From: CAVVSD01 sp963750895
GTDB taxonomy: Bacteria; Actinomycetota; Thermoleophilia; Solirubrobacterales; Solirubrobacteraceae
Assembly: GCA_963750895.1 (NCBI GenBank)
Contig: CAVVSD010000008.1
Location: 124,001-188,000, forward strand
DNA length: 64,000 nucleotides
Direction: 5' to 3'
Notes under the pieces: generated by a model
Seen by the model: the letters and a program-made list of their open reading frames with translations, nothing else
Told to the model about the DNA's origin: nothing
Databases searched by the model: none
Made by a program: the position numbers and the translations under genes
Shown: positions 36,242 through 45,326 of the stretch, piece by piece
Layout: the number at the start of each line of letters is the position of its first letter
Position numbering within the stretch: position 1 is the first letter of the stretch

Positions 36242-37279
36242 TTAGTCCTTCGCCAGCGGCACCGTCGCGGGGTCGCCGTCGACGGCCGCGGCCAGCGCCG
36301 GGACGAGGACGTCGAGCGCGAGCGGCATGCTCAGGACCGTCTGCGCGCCGACCGCGTTGTACGCGTTGTCCGGGCGGGAGTCGAGCACGACGAAGTCGCG
36401 GTCCTCCTTGTGGACGTCGAGGCTGTTGTACACGCGGTTGCGCTCGAGCTTCTTCGCCTCGTCCTCGGTGGCGAACCAGGCGACCGCGTCGAGGTCGAGC
36501 AGCTGCACCTGCTCCTCGGAGATCATGCCCGCGTAGTCCTTGACGAAGAGCTTGGAGATCTCGGGCGAGAGCACGAAGCCGAGGTCGGTGAGCAGGCGCG
36601 AGCGCGGGTCGTCCGGGCCGTACACCCAGATGCCCTCGTAGGACATCGCCATCGACGCCGACTTGCCGGCGAACTCCGGATGCTCCTCCTTGGCCTTCGC
36701 GATGCGCGCCTCGAGGTCGCCGATGAGCTTCTCCGCCTCGTCGGGCTCGCCGACGACCTGACCCACGGTGCGGGTCGTCTCCTGCCAGGGGATGCCGAAG
36801 TCGGCGTGGCCCTCCGGCGGAGCGACGACCGGGGCGATCTGCGAGAGCTTCTCGTAGTCGGACTTCTTGAGGTCGGAGTACAGCGCGACGATGACGTCGG
36901 GGCGCAGCGCGGCGACCTTCTCGAACTGGATGCCGTCCGTGTTCGTGAGCAGCTCGGGCGGGTCGCCGGCGGCCTTCGCGGCGGTCTCGGCCCACGGCCC
37001 GATGCCGTTCTCGAAGCCCATCCAGTCCGTCACGCCGACGGGCGCGACGCCGAGCGCGAAGAACGCGTCCTGCTCGTTGAGCCCGACGCTCACGACGCGC
37101 TCCGGGCGCTCGGTGAGCTCGGTCGTCCCGTACTTGTGCTCGATCGTGACCGGGAACGCCGCCCGCTCCTCGGTCGTGGTCGCGCCCGAGCCGGCGGCGG
37201 AGTCGGACTCGTCGTCGCCGCATCCGATCGCGACGACGCACGCGGCGAGCAGGGCGAGGGAGGGGAGCAGGCGCCTCAT
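36242..37279 (-). CDS. Iron-siderophore ABC transporter substrate-binding lipoprotein 2
   Basis: 345-residue class III solute-binding protein (FepB/FecB type). Lipoprotein signal LLPSLALLAACVVAIGC, with the cysteine to be lipidated. The mature part has the family pattern PERVVSVGLNEQDAFFALGVAPVGV, LRPDVIVALYSDL and a central helix linking two lobes. It shares most of its sequence with the adjacent upstream copy, including the identical TIEHKYGTTEL and VGVTDWMGFENGIGPWAE stretches. Start ATG 37279 overlaps the stop of the upstream copy (ATGA). No permease or ATPase gene is next to it, so the pair must feed a transporter encoded elsewhere. Confidence 0.88.
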   Translation of the reverse strand: MRRLLPSLALLAACVVAIGCGDDESDSAAGSGATTTEERAAFPVTIEHKYGTTELTERPERVVSVGLNEQDAFFALGVAPVGVTDWMGFENGIGPWAETAAKAAGDPPELLTNTDGIQFEKVAALRPDVIVALYSDLKKSDYEKLSQIAPVVAPPEGHADFGIPWQETTRTVGQVVGEPDEAEKLIGDLEARIAKAKEEHPEFAGKSASMAMSYEGIWVYGPDDPRSRLLTDLGFVLSPEISKLFVKDYAGMISEEQVQLLDLDAVAWFATEDEAKKLERNRVYNSLDVHKEDRDFVVLDSRPDNAYNAVGAQTVLSMPLALDVLVPALAAAVDGDPATVPLAKD

Positions 37280-38292
37280 GACGCGGTCGCCTTCGCGAGC
37301 GCGGGGACGAGCACGTCGAGCGACTCCTGGATGCTGAGCGGCGTCTGGAACCCGATGGCGTTCATCGCCTTGTCGGGCCGCTCCATCGCGATGAAGATGT
37401 CGCGCTTCTCCTGGTGCACCGCCAGGCGGTTGTAGACGCCGCTGTCGGTGAGCGCGTCGAGATCCTTCTGGCCACCCAGCCACACGACCGTGTCGAGGTC
37501 GAACAGATCGGCCTTCTCGCTGCTGATCTTGGACGAGAAGTCATCGCCGACGGCGGCGACGAGCTCGGGCGAGAGCTCGAAGCCCAGCGACTGGAGCAGC
37601 TTGGAGCGCGGGTCGTCCTTGCCGTACGCCCACATGCCGTCGAGCGACATCGCCATCGAGGCCGTCTTGCCGGCGAACTCCGGATGGTCCGCCTTCGCCT
37701 GGGCCTGGGCCGCCTCGACGTCGGCGATGACCTTCTCCGCCTCGTCCTGCTTGCCCGTGACCTCACCGAGGATCCCGACGGTGTCCTGCCACTCGATGCC
37801 CCAGTCGGGGGTGCCCTTCGGCGCGGCGACGACCGGCGCGATCTGCACGAGCTTGTCGTAGTCGGCCTTCGTCAGCGACGTGTACAGCGCGACGATCACG
37901 TCGGGCCTCAGCGCGGCGATCTTCTCGAACCCGATGCCGTCGGTGTCCTTCAGCAGCTCCGGCTTCGGGCCCGCCGCGGCGGCGGCCTCCTCGGCCCATG
38001 GCCCGATGCCGTTCTCGAAGCCCATCCAGTCGGTCACGCCGACCGGCGCCACGCCGAGCGCCCACAGCGTGTCCTGCTCGTTGTAGCCGACGGTGACGAT
38101 CCGCTCCGGCGCCTTCTCGAGCTCCGTGGTCCCGTACTTGTGCTCGATCGTGACGGGGAACGCCGCGGCCGCGGCTTGCGTGGCAGTGGTGACGGAGGCT
38201 GCGGAGCCGGCGTCGTCGTCGTCGCCACAGGCGGCGGCGACGGTGCAGAGGAGCAGGAGGATGAGGAGGGCGGGGAGCCGGAGTCGCATCAT
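37276..38292 (-). CDS. Iron-siderophore ABC transporter substrate-binding lipoprotein 1
   Basis: 338-residue FepB/FecB-type binding protein, first gene of a two-gene operon. Lipoprotein signal LLILLLLCTVAAAC with the lipobox A-A-A-C, then a short acidic/Thr linker. It shares the core TIEHKYGTTEL, IVTVGYNEQDTLWALGVAPVGVT and ALRPDVIVALYTSL with its paralogue. The two differ mainly in the second lobe, suggesting different siderophores. Start ATG 38292 (or ATG 38289). The promoter overlaps two DtxR/IdeR-like boxes at 38295-38328, fitting induction when iron is low. Confidence 0.9.
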   Translation of the reverse strand: MMRLRLPALLILLLLCTVAAACGDDDDAGSAASVTTATQAAAAAFPVTIEHKYGTTELEKAPERIVTVGYNEQDTLWALGVAPVGVTDWMGFENGIGPWAEEAAAAAGPKPELLKDTDGIGFEKIAALRPDVIVALYTSLTKADYDKLVQIAPVVAAPKGTPDWGIEWQDTVGILGEVTGKQDEAEKVIADVEAAQAQAKADHPEFAGKTASMAMSLDGMWAYGKDDPRSKLLQSLGFELSPELVAAVGDDFSSKISSEKADLFDLDTVVWLGGQKDLDALTDSGVYNRLAVHQEKRDIFIAMERPDKAMNAIGFQTPLSIQESLDVLVPALAKATAS

Positions 38293-38294
38293 GA

Positions 38295-38328
38295 TTAGGC
38301 CACCCTAACGAATCTTAGGCCGCCCTAA
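38295..38328 (-). promoter_or_regulatory. Twin DtxR/IdeR-like iron boxes
   Basis: Two 14-bp near-identical inverted repeats, TTAGGCCACCCTAA (38295-38308) and TTAGGCCGCCCTAA (38315-38328), lie 20 bp apart, on the same helix face. They match the half-sites of the DtxR/IdeR consensus (TTAGG...CCTAA). A -10 box TAAGAT (38312-38317, minus strand) overlaps the distal copy, and the proximal copy abuts the start codon at 38292. Iron-loaded repressor would therefore block the siderophore-binding operon. Confidence 0.75.
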
Positions 38329-38371
38329 CCTCTTCCCCTGGGGTCGATCATCCGCCGAGGACGGGTGCCCG

Positions 38372-40171
38372 GTGGTCGAGATCCGTCCGCCGCGACCCGA
38401 CTCACCCCCCGTGAGCTACTCCAGGTGGGACATCGACGAGGACGGCCCGGCGCCCGAGACGCTGTTGGACGAGATGCCCGCCGTCACCTGGGCCGCGTAC
38501 GGCGACCGCACGCTGCACTACGTGAGCCCCTACAGCCAGGTGCTGCTCGGCTACTCGCCCGACGAGTGGCTGGACGACCCGGACTTCTGGGTCGCGCTGC
38601 TGCACCACGAGGACCGCGAGCGCGTCGTCGAGGAGCTCGAGGACGCCATCGACGACCTCGACACCTCCGAGGTCGACCTCCAGTACCGGATGGTCGACGC
38701 GGACGGCGAGGACGTCGAGCTCTACGAGCGCGTCCTCATCGAGCGCGACCGCCGCGGGCGCCCCGTCGCCCTGCGCGGCGTCATCACCGAGGTCAGCGAC
38801 CTGCACGAGCGGCTCGCCGAGACGCGCCACAACGAGCTCCACGACCCCCTGACCGGCCTGCCCAACCGCCGCGCGCTGCGCGACGAGCTGGACGGCGCCG
38901 TCGACCACGGGCGCTTCGCGCTCGTGCTGCTCGACCTCGATCGCTTCCACGAGGTCAACCAGGTCCTCGGCCACGACATCGGCGACCGCGTGCTCGTCCA
39001 GGTGGCGGAGCGCTTCGCCGGTGCCATCGGCGCGCTCGACACCATCGCGCACCTCGGCGGCGACACCTTCGCGATCCTCGCCCCGGCCGTCGCCGGCCAG
39101 GACGAGGCCGCCGGCCTCGCCACCCGCCTGCGCCAGGCGCTGCACGAGGAGCTGACGCTGGGCGACGACGCGCCCGTCTACGTCGAGGCGACCGCCGGCA
39201 TCTCGCTCTGCCCGGCCGACGGCCGCGACGCCGCCACGCTCCTGCGCCGCGCCGACGCCGCCCTGCACCAGGCCAAGGCCCAGGGCCGCCCGCACGCCTT
39301 CGCCCGCACCCGGGCCGGCGACGCGAGCCCCCGGCGCCTGCGCCGGCTCGCCGAGCTGCGCCGCGCCCTGGACGGCGGCGAGATCGTCGTGCACTACCAG
39401 CCGCTGCTGGACCTCCAGCGCGGCGACGTCGTCGGCGTCGAGGCGCTCGTGCGCTGGGCGCACCCGCACGAGGGGCTGCTGCTCCCCGAGGCCTTCATCC
39501 CGATGGCCGAGCCCACGCACCTCATCACCCGCGTGACCGCCACGGTGCTCGCGCAGGCGATCGAGCAGTCGGCGCTCTGGCGCGCGGAGGGCATCGCCCT
39601 GGACGTCACCGTGAACGTGTCGGCGCGCGACCTGCTCGACCCGGGGTTCCCGGACCTCGTCGCCGCCCTGCTCGCCGAGTACGACGTGCCCGCCGGCTCC
39701 CTGCAGCTCGACGTGACCGAGCGCGCGGTCCTCGACGATCCCGACGAGGCCGGCACGACGCTGCACCTGCTCGGTGCGCTCGGCGTCCGCGTGTCGCTCG
39801 ACGACTTCGGCTCCGGCCGTTCGTCGCTCGGCCGCCTGCGCGACCTCCCGTTCGACCAGATCAAGATCGACAGGTCCTTCATCGCCGGCATCCAGTCCGA
39901 CGACCGCGACCTGCAGATCACCCGCTCGGCGATCGACCTCGGCCACAGCCTCGACCTGGGCGTCGTCGCCGAGGGCCTCGAGTCCCCGGCCGACTGGCAT
40001 CGGCTCGCGGCGCTCGGCTGCGACGCCGCGCAGGGCTTCGCGCTCTCGCACCCGCTGCCCGCCGACGAGCTGGAGGCCTGGATCTACAGCCGCGCCCGCC
40101 GCGGCGAGGCGATGCCCGCGCCGCAGGAGATCGATCCGGGCGAGCAGGGCGAGCTGGGCGAAGCGGCCTAG
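38372..40171 (+). CDS. PAS-GGDEF-EAL cyclic-di-GMP protein with degenerate GGDEF
   Basis: 599-residue soluble signalling protein. Residues 30-150 are a PAS domain (YGDRTLHYVSPYSQVLLGYSP). Residues 155-310 are a GGDEF domain starting DPLTGLPNRRAL, in which the catalytic motif is GGDTF (229-233) instead of GGDEF. Residues 325-570 are an EAL phosphodiesterase domain with EAL at 357-359, NVSARDL, DVTERAV, DDFGSG, IKIDRSFI and VAEGLES, all the metal and catalytic positions intact. The likely activity is hydrolysis of c-di-GMP, with the GGDEF part as a GTP sensor. Start is GTG 38372. It is divergent from the iron-regulated operon, 79 bases away. Confidence 0.9.
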   Translation: MVEIRPPRPDSPPVSYSRWDIDEDGPAPETLLDEMPAVTWAAYGDRTLHYVSPYSQVLLGYSPDEWLDDPDFWVALLHHEDRERVVEELEDAIDDLDTSEVDLQYRMVDADGEDVELYERVLIERDRRGRPVALRGVITEVSDLHERLAETRHNELHDPLTGLPNRRALRDELDGAVDHGRFALVLLDLDRFHEVNQVLGHDIGDRVLVQVAERFAGAIGALDTIAHLGGDTFAILAPAVAGQDEAAGLATRLRQALHEELTLGDDAPVYVEATAGISLCPADGRDAATLLRRADAALHQAKAQGRPHAFARTRAGDASPRRLRRLAELRRALDGGEIVVHYQPLLDLQRGDVVGVEALVRWAHPHEGLLLPEAFIPMAEPTHLITRVTATVLAQAIEQSALWRAEGIALDVTVNVSARDLLDPGFPDLVAALLAEYDVPAGSLQLDVTERAVLDDPDEAGTTLHLLGALGVRVSLDDFGSGRSSLGRLRDLPFDQIKIDRSFIAGIQSDDRDLQITRSAIDLGHSLDLGVVAEGLESPADWHRLAALGCDAAQGFALSHPLPADELEAWIYSRARRGEAMPAPQEIDPGEQGELGEAA

Positions 40172-40254
40172 CGCGATCGGAAGTACGGGTACCCGCCCCG
40201 CCCAGCCGGGCTGTCCCTGTTGCAGGCGCCCCCGCGACCCGGCAGTTTCGGGTC

Positions 40255-41271
40255 ATGCAGGCACCGCAATGGCAGATGGCCCGCCTCATGGACGGCTACC
40301 TCGTCACGCAGATGCTGCACGTCGCGGCCGCGCTGGGCGTCGCCGACGCCCTGGCCGAGCGCCCGCAGACCAGCGCCGAGCTGGCGCGGGTCGTCGGGGC
40401 CGAGCCCGGCGCGTTGCACCGCGTGCTGCGCGGCCTCGCGACGGAGGACGTGGTCACCGAGGCCGACGACGGGCGCTTCGCGCTCACGCCCGCCGGTGAG
40501 CTCCTGCGCGACGGCGTCCCCGGGTCGCTCCGCGGGGCGGTGCTCGCGCGCGGCGAGCTCTACCACGACGCCGCGGGGCGCATGCTCGCGGGTGTCCGCG
40601 GCGAGGGCGTGCCGTACGAGCTGGCCAACGGGGCGCCGTTCTTCGACGACCTCGCGGAGCACCCCGAGCGCGAGGCGGCCTTCCAGGCCTCGATGGCGGG
40701 CCGCTCCGACCAGGAGGTCGGCGACGTCGTCGACGCCTACGACTTCGCTGGGATCGACCGGCTGGTCGACGTCGGCGGCGGCGCGGGCAACCTGCTGGCG
40801 GCGATCCTGCGGTCCGCGCCCGGGCTGACCGGCGTGCTCTTCGACCGCCCCGGGGTCGCGCCCGCCGCCGAGGCCCGGATGCGCGGCGCGGGCGTCGCGG
40901 ACCGCTGCGAGCTCGTCCCCGGCGACTTCTTCGCGTCGGTCCCCGCGGGCGCCGACGCCTACGTGCTCTCGCGCGTGCTGCACGACTGGGACGACGAGGA
41001 CGCCGGCCGCATCCTCGATCGCGTGCGCGCGGCGATGGGCGACGGGAGCCGCCTGCTCGTCGTCGAGGCGATCCTGCCCGAGCGTGCGGCCGACCTCGCT
41101 CCCGCCATCCGGATGGACGTGAACATGCTCATGCTCTTCTCGCACGCCCGCGAGCGGACCGAGTCGGAGTTCCGTGAGCTGCTGGCGCGTGCCGGCCTGC
41201 GGCTGCGGGCGGTGTTCCCCACGCGCTCCCCCGCCGGGCTGAGCGTGCTGGAGGCCGTCCCTACTCAGTGA
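40255..41271 (+). CDS. O-methyltransferase with dimerisation domain
   Basis: 338-residue SAM-dependent O-methyltransferase of the plant/polyketide small-molecule type. The N-terminal winged-helix dimerisation domain (MARLMDGYLVTQMLHVAAAL, RPQTSAELARVVGAEPGAL) is followed by the SAM domain with LVDVGGGAGNLLAAIL (motif I). VPGDFFASVPAGADAYVLSRVLHDWDDEDA contains the catalytic His-Asp region of this family. VVEAILPE follows. Start is ATG 40255. The stop overlaps by 11 bases the converging glycoside hydrolase. It lies 83 bases after the GGDEF-EAL gene and may be a separate unit. Substrate unknown; hydroxyneurosporene- and polyketide-type methyltransferases are the closest named relatives. Confidence 0.87.
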   Translation: MQAPQWQMARLMDGYLVTQMLHVAAALGVADALAERPQTSAELARVVGAEPGALHRVLRGLATEDVVTEADDGRFALTPAGELLRDGVPGSLRGAVLARGELYHDAAGRMLAGVRGEGVPYELANGAPFFDDLAEHPEREAAFQASMAGRSDQEVGDVVDAYDFAGIDRLVDVGGGAGNLLAAILRSAPGLTGVLFDRPGVAPAAEARMRGAGVADRCELVPGDFFASVPAGADAYVLSRVLHDWDDEDAGRILDRVRAAMGDGSRLLVVEAILPERAADLAPAIRMDVNMLMLFSHARERTESEFRELLARAGLRLRAVFPTRSPAGLSVLEAVPTQ

Positions 41272-42892
41272 CGTGCAGGGTGCGCCAGGCCGACGAGGCC
41301 CGGTACGGCGCCCTGCTCACGTAGCTGGCCCGGACCCGCCAGCGCCCCGCCGGTGTCAGTCGCTGCGTCACCCGGAACGGGCGGTCGGCGCGCCGGAGCA
41401 CCGAGTGCAGCGTGCGCCAGCGCCCGCCGCGCAGGCGCTGCCAGGCGACGCGCACCTTGCCCGAGAGGCCGGGCGAGCCGGACTTCACGACCCGTCCCGA
41501 GACGGTCGCGACCCCGCCCGCGCCGACCTCGACCGCTCCGAGCGTCACGCGCGTGCGCAGCGTGGCGGGCAGGCTGCGGACTCGGGTGATGCGGATCGCG
41601 CGGCTGCTCGCGGTGCCCTGCGGGTCCAGCGCGACGACGGTCAGCGTGTGACGGCCCAGCGCCAGGCGCTTGGCCCCCTGCCACTCCAGGCCGACCGGCC
41701 GCCCGGAGGCGACCGCCGCGCCCGTGAAGTTGCGGATCGTCCGGCCGTCGACGCGGAACGTGACGCGGGCGACGCCCGCGGGATCGGTGGCGACCGCGCG
41801 CAGCGACAGCGCGCCGACGAAGCGGACGTCGCGCATCGGGCTCGTCACGGTGATGTCCGGGCCGTCGAGGTCGCCGCACGGTCCGGTGAGCGTGTCGCCC
41901 AGCGTCGCGTAGCGGCGGAAGGCCTCCCACGCCGGCTTCGGGGAGGCGTCGGTGCGCAGCAGGCCGTAGTGGTCGAGCTCGTCGCCCTCGCCGACGGAGT
42001 CCGTCAGCGTGAACCACAGACCGGTCTCCACGTACGGGTGCGCCGCGAGGCAGTGGTAGGCCTCGGTGAGGTTCGCGGCCTGCTGCGCCTCGGACACGCC
42101 CGCCGGCTTCTGGCCGGTCCACGTGCCGCGCCCGCAGATCGACGTCGCGGTCGACCAGCCGAGCTCGGTCATCCAGATCGACTTGTCCCCGTCGCCGTTG
42201 GCGACCATCACCTCGCGGACCGTCCGGAAGCCCAGGAACGAGAACCGCCCGATCTTCCCCGCCTCGCGCTCGAACGAGCTCGGCGGCTCCACGAGGCACG
42301 CCGTGTCGGTGTGGACGGCGACGGCGTCGAACGAGCCGCGCCCGCCGCGGTCGTAGACCTGGCCGAGGAAGCCGTAGTTGTTGCCCGTCAGCGCGCCGAG
42401 CAGGACCTTCGCGCCGGGGTCGGCGCGCCGGATGCGCGGCGCGGCGGCGCGCAGGATGTCCGTGTAGTGGCCGACGTCGACGGGCCCGCCCCAGAACTGC
42501 GGCTCGTCGGGCTCGTTCCAGACCTCGTAGGCCACCGCGCCGCCGGCAGTGGCCATCTGGCCGGCGAACTCACCGGCGAAGTCGGCGAACGCGGCCGGGG
42601 TCGTCGCGGGGCCGGACGGCCCGATGAGGACGAAGACGACCCCCATGCCGCGCGCCTTGGCGCCGGCGACGATCGCGCGGTAGTCGGCGTAGCGCGCGGG
42701 GAACGCATCGCGCTGCGCGAAGACCCGCACGTCCTTGGCGCCGCCGGCGGCGGCCTGGTCGAGCTGCACGGCGCCCGGGACGCCGGCGAGGTTGACGCCG
42801 GGCGTCGCTGCGTGTGCGGACAGGGGCGACAGGAGCAACGCTCCGAGAAGGAGCGCAGCGATGACGGCGAGCGGCTGCGCGCTCGCGCGCAC
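41261..42892 (-). CDS. Secreted clan-A glycoside hydrolase with C-terminal Ig-like domains
   Basis: 543-residue exported protein. Signal peptide VIAALLLGALLLSPLSAHA. The catalytic TIM-barrel spans roughly 30-330: acid/base Glu127 in YEVWNEPDEPQFWGG and nucleophile Glu243 in IWMTELGWST are at the ends of strands 4 and 7 as in clan GH-A (GH39/GH5/GH79-like). Residues 345-435 look like a bacterial Ig-like domain (ITVTSPMRDVRFVGALSLRAVATDPAGVARVTFRVDG, quoted here only in outline) and the last 100 residues are another beta domain. It probably cuts an extracellular beta-glycan. The family number cannot be fixed by eye. Start ATG 42892, 4 bases after the sufU stop region on the same strand. Confidence 0.82.
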   Translation of the reverse strand: MRASAQPLAVIAALLLGALLLSPLSAHAATPGVNLAGVPGAVQLDQAAAGGAKDVRVFAQRDAFPARYADYRAIVAGAKARGMGVVFVLIGPSGPATTPAAFADFAGEFAGQMATAGGAVAYEVWNEPDEPQFWGGPVDVGHYTDILRAAAPRIRRADPGAKVLLGALTGNNYGFLGQVYDRGGRGSFDAVAVHTDTACLVEPPSSFEREAGKIGRFSFLGFRTVREVMVANGDGDKSIWMTELGWSTATSICGRGTWTGQKPAGVSEAQQAANLTEAYHCLAAHPYVETGLWFTLTDSVGEGDELDHYGLLRTDASPKPAWEAFRRYATLGDTLTGPCGDLDGPDITVTSPMRDVRFVGALSLRAVATDPAGVARVTFRVDGRTIRNFTGAAVASGRPVGLEWQGAKRLALGRHTLTVVALDPQGTASSRAIRITRVRSLPATLRTRVTLGAVEVGAGGVATVSGRVVKSGSPGLSGKVRVAWQRLRGGRWRTLHSVLRRADRPFRVTQRLTPAGRWRVRASYVSRAPYRASSAWRTLHVTE

Positions 42893-42895
42893 GAC

Positions 42896-43327
42896 CTAGC
42901 TCGAGCCGGCCTCCGCCTCACTCGGCGGCGTCGCAGGCTCCCATTCCACCGCGGCGCCCAGCCCGGCGCTCTTGAGGACCTTCAGCGACAGCAGCGCGCA
43001 CTTCATGCGCGTCGCGGAGATGTCGATGCCGAGCAGGTCGAGGATGAACGAGCGGTCGAGCGCCAGCAGCTCCTTGACCGGCATCCCCTTGACCTCGTCG
43101 GAGACCATCGACGCCGCGGCCTGGCTGATCGCACAGCCGTGGCCGCTGAAGCGCAGGTCCTCGACGCGATCCTCGCCGTCGACGCGGATCGTCACGCGCA
43201 GCTCGTCGCCGCAGAGCGGGTTGGTGTCCTCGAACTCGAGATCCGGATCCTCGATCTCGCCCCAGTTATGCGGGCGCTTGTAGTGCTCGAGGATCTCCTC
43301 GCGGTACATGGCCTCCATGCCGCTCAT
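42896..43327 (-). CDS. sufU: SufU Fe-S scaffold / zinc-dependent sulfurtransferase
   Basis: 143-residue IscU-like protein of the SufU type. The three cysteines of the family are in place: Cys39 in NPLCGDEL (with the adjacent Asp), Cys65 in SGHGCAISQAAASM and Cys110 in MKCALL, together with the SufU-specific insertion before the last one. In Gram-positive bacteria SufU takes sulfur from SufS through a bound zinc. Start ATG 43327 shares one base with the sufS stop. It is the last gene of the Rrf2-sufC-sufS-sufU operon. Confidence 0.93.
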   Translation of the reverse strand: MSGMEAMYREEILEHYKRPHNWGEIEDPDLEFEDTNPLCGDELRVTIRVDGEDRVEDLRFSGHGCAISQAAASMVSDEVKGMPVKELLALDRSFILDLLGIDISATRMKCALLSLKVLKSAGLGAAVEWEPATPPSEAEAGSS

Positions 43328-44553
43328 CAGGCGAACACCCTCCTGACCTCGTCGAGGCCGTCGATCAGCGCGTCGATGTCGGTACGGCTGTTGTGCACGG
43401 CGAAGGACGCGCGGGTCGTCGCGCCGACGCCCAGGCACTTCATGAGCGGCTGCGCGCAGTGGTGGCCGGCACGCACGCAGACGCCGCGGCTGCCGAGGAT
43501 CTCGGCCACGTCGTGCGGGTGCACGAGATCCAGCGTGAAGGAGACGAGCGCGCCGCGTGCGTCCGCGTCGCCCGGCCCGTTGATCGCCACGCCGGGCACC
43601 TCCGCGAGGCGCTCGAGCGCGTAGCCGGTGAGGTCGCGCTCGTGTGCGCGCACCGCGTCCATCCCGATCTCGGACAGGAAGTCGACGGCGGCGCCCAGGC
43701 CGATCGCCTCGGCGATGTTCGACGTGCCGGCCTCGAACTTGCCCGGGACCTCCGCCCAGCGGATCTCGTCCACCGTGACGTTGGAGATCATGTGCCCGCC
43801 GCCGAGGAACGGCGGCATCGCGTCGAGCAGCGCACGGCGGCCGTGCAGCACGCCCACGCCGGTCGGCCCGTAGGCCTTGTGCCCGGTCCAGGCGTAGAAG
43901 TCGGCGTCGAGCGCCCCGACGTCGACGGCCATCTGCGGCACGGCCTGCGCGCCGTCGACGACCACGACCGCGCCGGCGGCGTGCGCACGGGCGGCGATGT
44001 CGGCGATCGGGTTGACCGTGCCGACGACGTTGGAGACGTGCGCGACCGCGACGACCTTCACCGTGCCGGTCGCGAGCAGCTCGTCGAGCACCTCGAGCCG
44101 GAGCAGGCCGTCGTCGTCGACGGGGACGACCTCGAGCGTCGCGCCGGTCTCGCGGGCGAGCACGTGCCACGGCACGAAGTTCGAGTGGTGCTCCATCTCG
44201 GTCACCACGACGCGGTCCCCGGGCCCGACGTTCGCGCGGCCCCAGGAGTACGCGACGAGGTTGATCGACTCCGTGGCGTTCTTCGTGAAGATCGTGTCGC
44301 GCGAGGGGGCGCCGACGAACGCCGCGACCCGGTCGCGCGCGCCCTCGAACAGGTCCGTCGCCTCGACGGCGAGCGCGTACACGCCGCGGTGCACGCTCGC
44401 GCGATGGTGCTCGTAGTAGTCGTCCATCGCCGCGATGACCGACTGCGGTGTCTGCGAGGTGGCGGCGGCGTCGAGGTAGTGCAGGCCCTCGCGCTGCAGC
44501 GAGGGGAACTCGCCTGCGAGATCGCGCTCGCCGACCTCGGGGAGCAGGGTCAT
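43327..44553 (-). CDS. sufS: Cysteine desulfurase SufS
   Basis: 408-residue class V aminotransferase-fold enzyme that takes sulfur from cysteine for Fe-S assembly. PLP-binding Lys226 in YAWTGHKAYGPTGVG, TEMEHHSNFVPW for the PLP ring contact, GLEVVPVDDDG region and the catalytic Cys366 in RAGHHCAQPLM, with the short active loop of group II (SufS-type) enzymes. Start ATG 44553 overlaps the sufC stop by 4 bases (ATGA). Acts with SufU encoded next. Confidence 0.95.
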   Translation of the reverse strand: MTLLPEVGERDLAGEFPSLQREGLHYLDAAATSQTPQSVIAAMDDYYEHHRASVHRGVYALAVEATDLFEGARDRVAAFVGAPSRDTIFTKNATESINLVAYSWGRANVGPGDRVVVTEMEHHSNFVPWHVLARETGATLEVVPVDDDGLLRLEVLDELLATGTVKVVAVAHVSNVVGTVNPIADIAARAHAAGAVVVVDGAQAVPQMAVDVGALDADFYAWTGHKAYGPTGVGVLHGRRALLDAMPPFLGGGHMISNVTVDEIRWAEVPGKFEAGTSNIAEAIGLGAAVDFLSEIGMDAVRAHERDLTGYALERLAEVPGVAINGPGDADARGALVSFTLDLVHPHDVAEILGSRGVCVRAGHHCAQPLMKCLGVGATTRASFAVHNSRTDIDALIDGLDEVRRVFA

Positions 44554-45320
44554 GCGACCGCCCCCGAGACCTCCTCGCGGATGGGCCCGTAGCCCTCGCG
44601 CTCGAGGCGCTCCACGAGCTCGGGGCCGCCCTCCTTGACGATCCGGCCGTCGAACATGATCGACACGCGGTCGGGTCGCACGAGGTGCAGGATCCGCTGG
44701 TAGTGGGTGATGATCAGGGTGCCCATCTCGGTGCCCTTGGCGACGGTGTTGACGCCGTGCGCGACGACGTTCAGCGCGTCGATGTCCAGGCCCGAGTCGG
44801 TCTCGTCGAGGACCGCGAGCTTCGGCTTCTGGAGCGCGAGCTGGAGGATCTCCATGCGCTTCTTCTCGCCGCCGGAGAAGCCCTCGTTGAGGTAGCGCGA
44901 GGAGAACTCCCTCGGGACGTTCGTGAGCTCCATGGCCTCCTCGACCGTCTTGCGGAACTCGCGCAGCGGCACGTCGCCCTCGCCGCGTGCCTCGCGGTGG
45001 GCGTTCATGACCATGCGGAGGTACTTCGTGACGGTCACGCCCGGGATGGAGACGGGGTACTGGAAGGCCATGAACAGGCCGGCGCGGGCGCGCTCGTCCG
45101 GATCCGCCTCGGTGACGTCCTCGCCGTCGAGGAGGATGCGCCCCTCGGTGACCTCGAGGTTCGGGTGACCCATGATGGCGTTCGCCAGGGTCGACTTGCC
45201 GGAGCCGTTCGGGCCCATGAGCGCATGGACCTCCCCGGACCGGACGGTCAGGTCCAGGCCCTTGAGGATCTTCTTGTCCTCGGCCTGGACGTGGAGGTTC
45301 TCGATCTTGAGCTCAGCCAT
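44550..45320 (-). CDS. sufC: SUF ATPase SufC
   Basis: 256-residue ABC-type ATPase that powers the SufBC2D scaffold. Walker A GPNGSGKST is at residues 36-44, Q-loop FMAFQYPVSIPG, signature FSGGEKKRMEIL, Walker B LAVLDETDSGLDID with the SufC-typical DSGLD, and H-loop IITHYQRIL. No membrane part, as expected. Start ATG 45320 lies 6 bases after the Rrf2 gene stop. Its usual partners sufB and sufD are in the other cluster at 32.3-35.3 kb. Confidence 0.96.
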   Translation of the reverse strand: MAELKIENLHVQAEDKKILKGLDLTVRSGEVHALMGPNGSGKSTLANAIMGHPNLEVTEGRILLDGEDVTEADPDERARAGLFMAFQYPVSIPGVTVTKYLRMVMNAHREARGEGDVPLREFRKTVEEAMELTNVPREFSSRYLNEGFSGGEKKRMEILQLALQKPKLAVLDETDSGLDIDALNVVAHGVNTVAKGTEMGTLIITHYQRILHLVRPDRVSIMFDGRIVKEGGPELVERLEREGYGPIREEVSGAVA

Positions 45321-45326
45321 TCTCTT

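Noticed and set aside
38295..38328. Start of a CRISPR or tandem repeat array
   Set aside because: Only two copies, each an inverted repeat matching iron-repressor half-sites, in a promoter.
38402..40051. Long reverse open frame opposite the GGDEF-EAL gene
   Set aside because: Composition is that of an antisense shadow and the forward strand encodes a complete, motif-verified protein.
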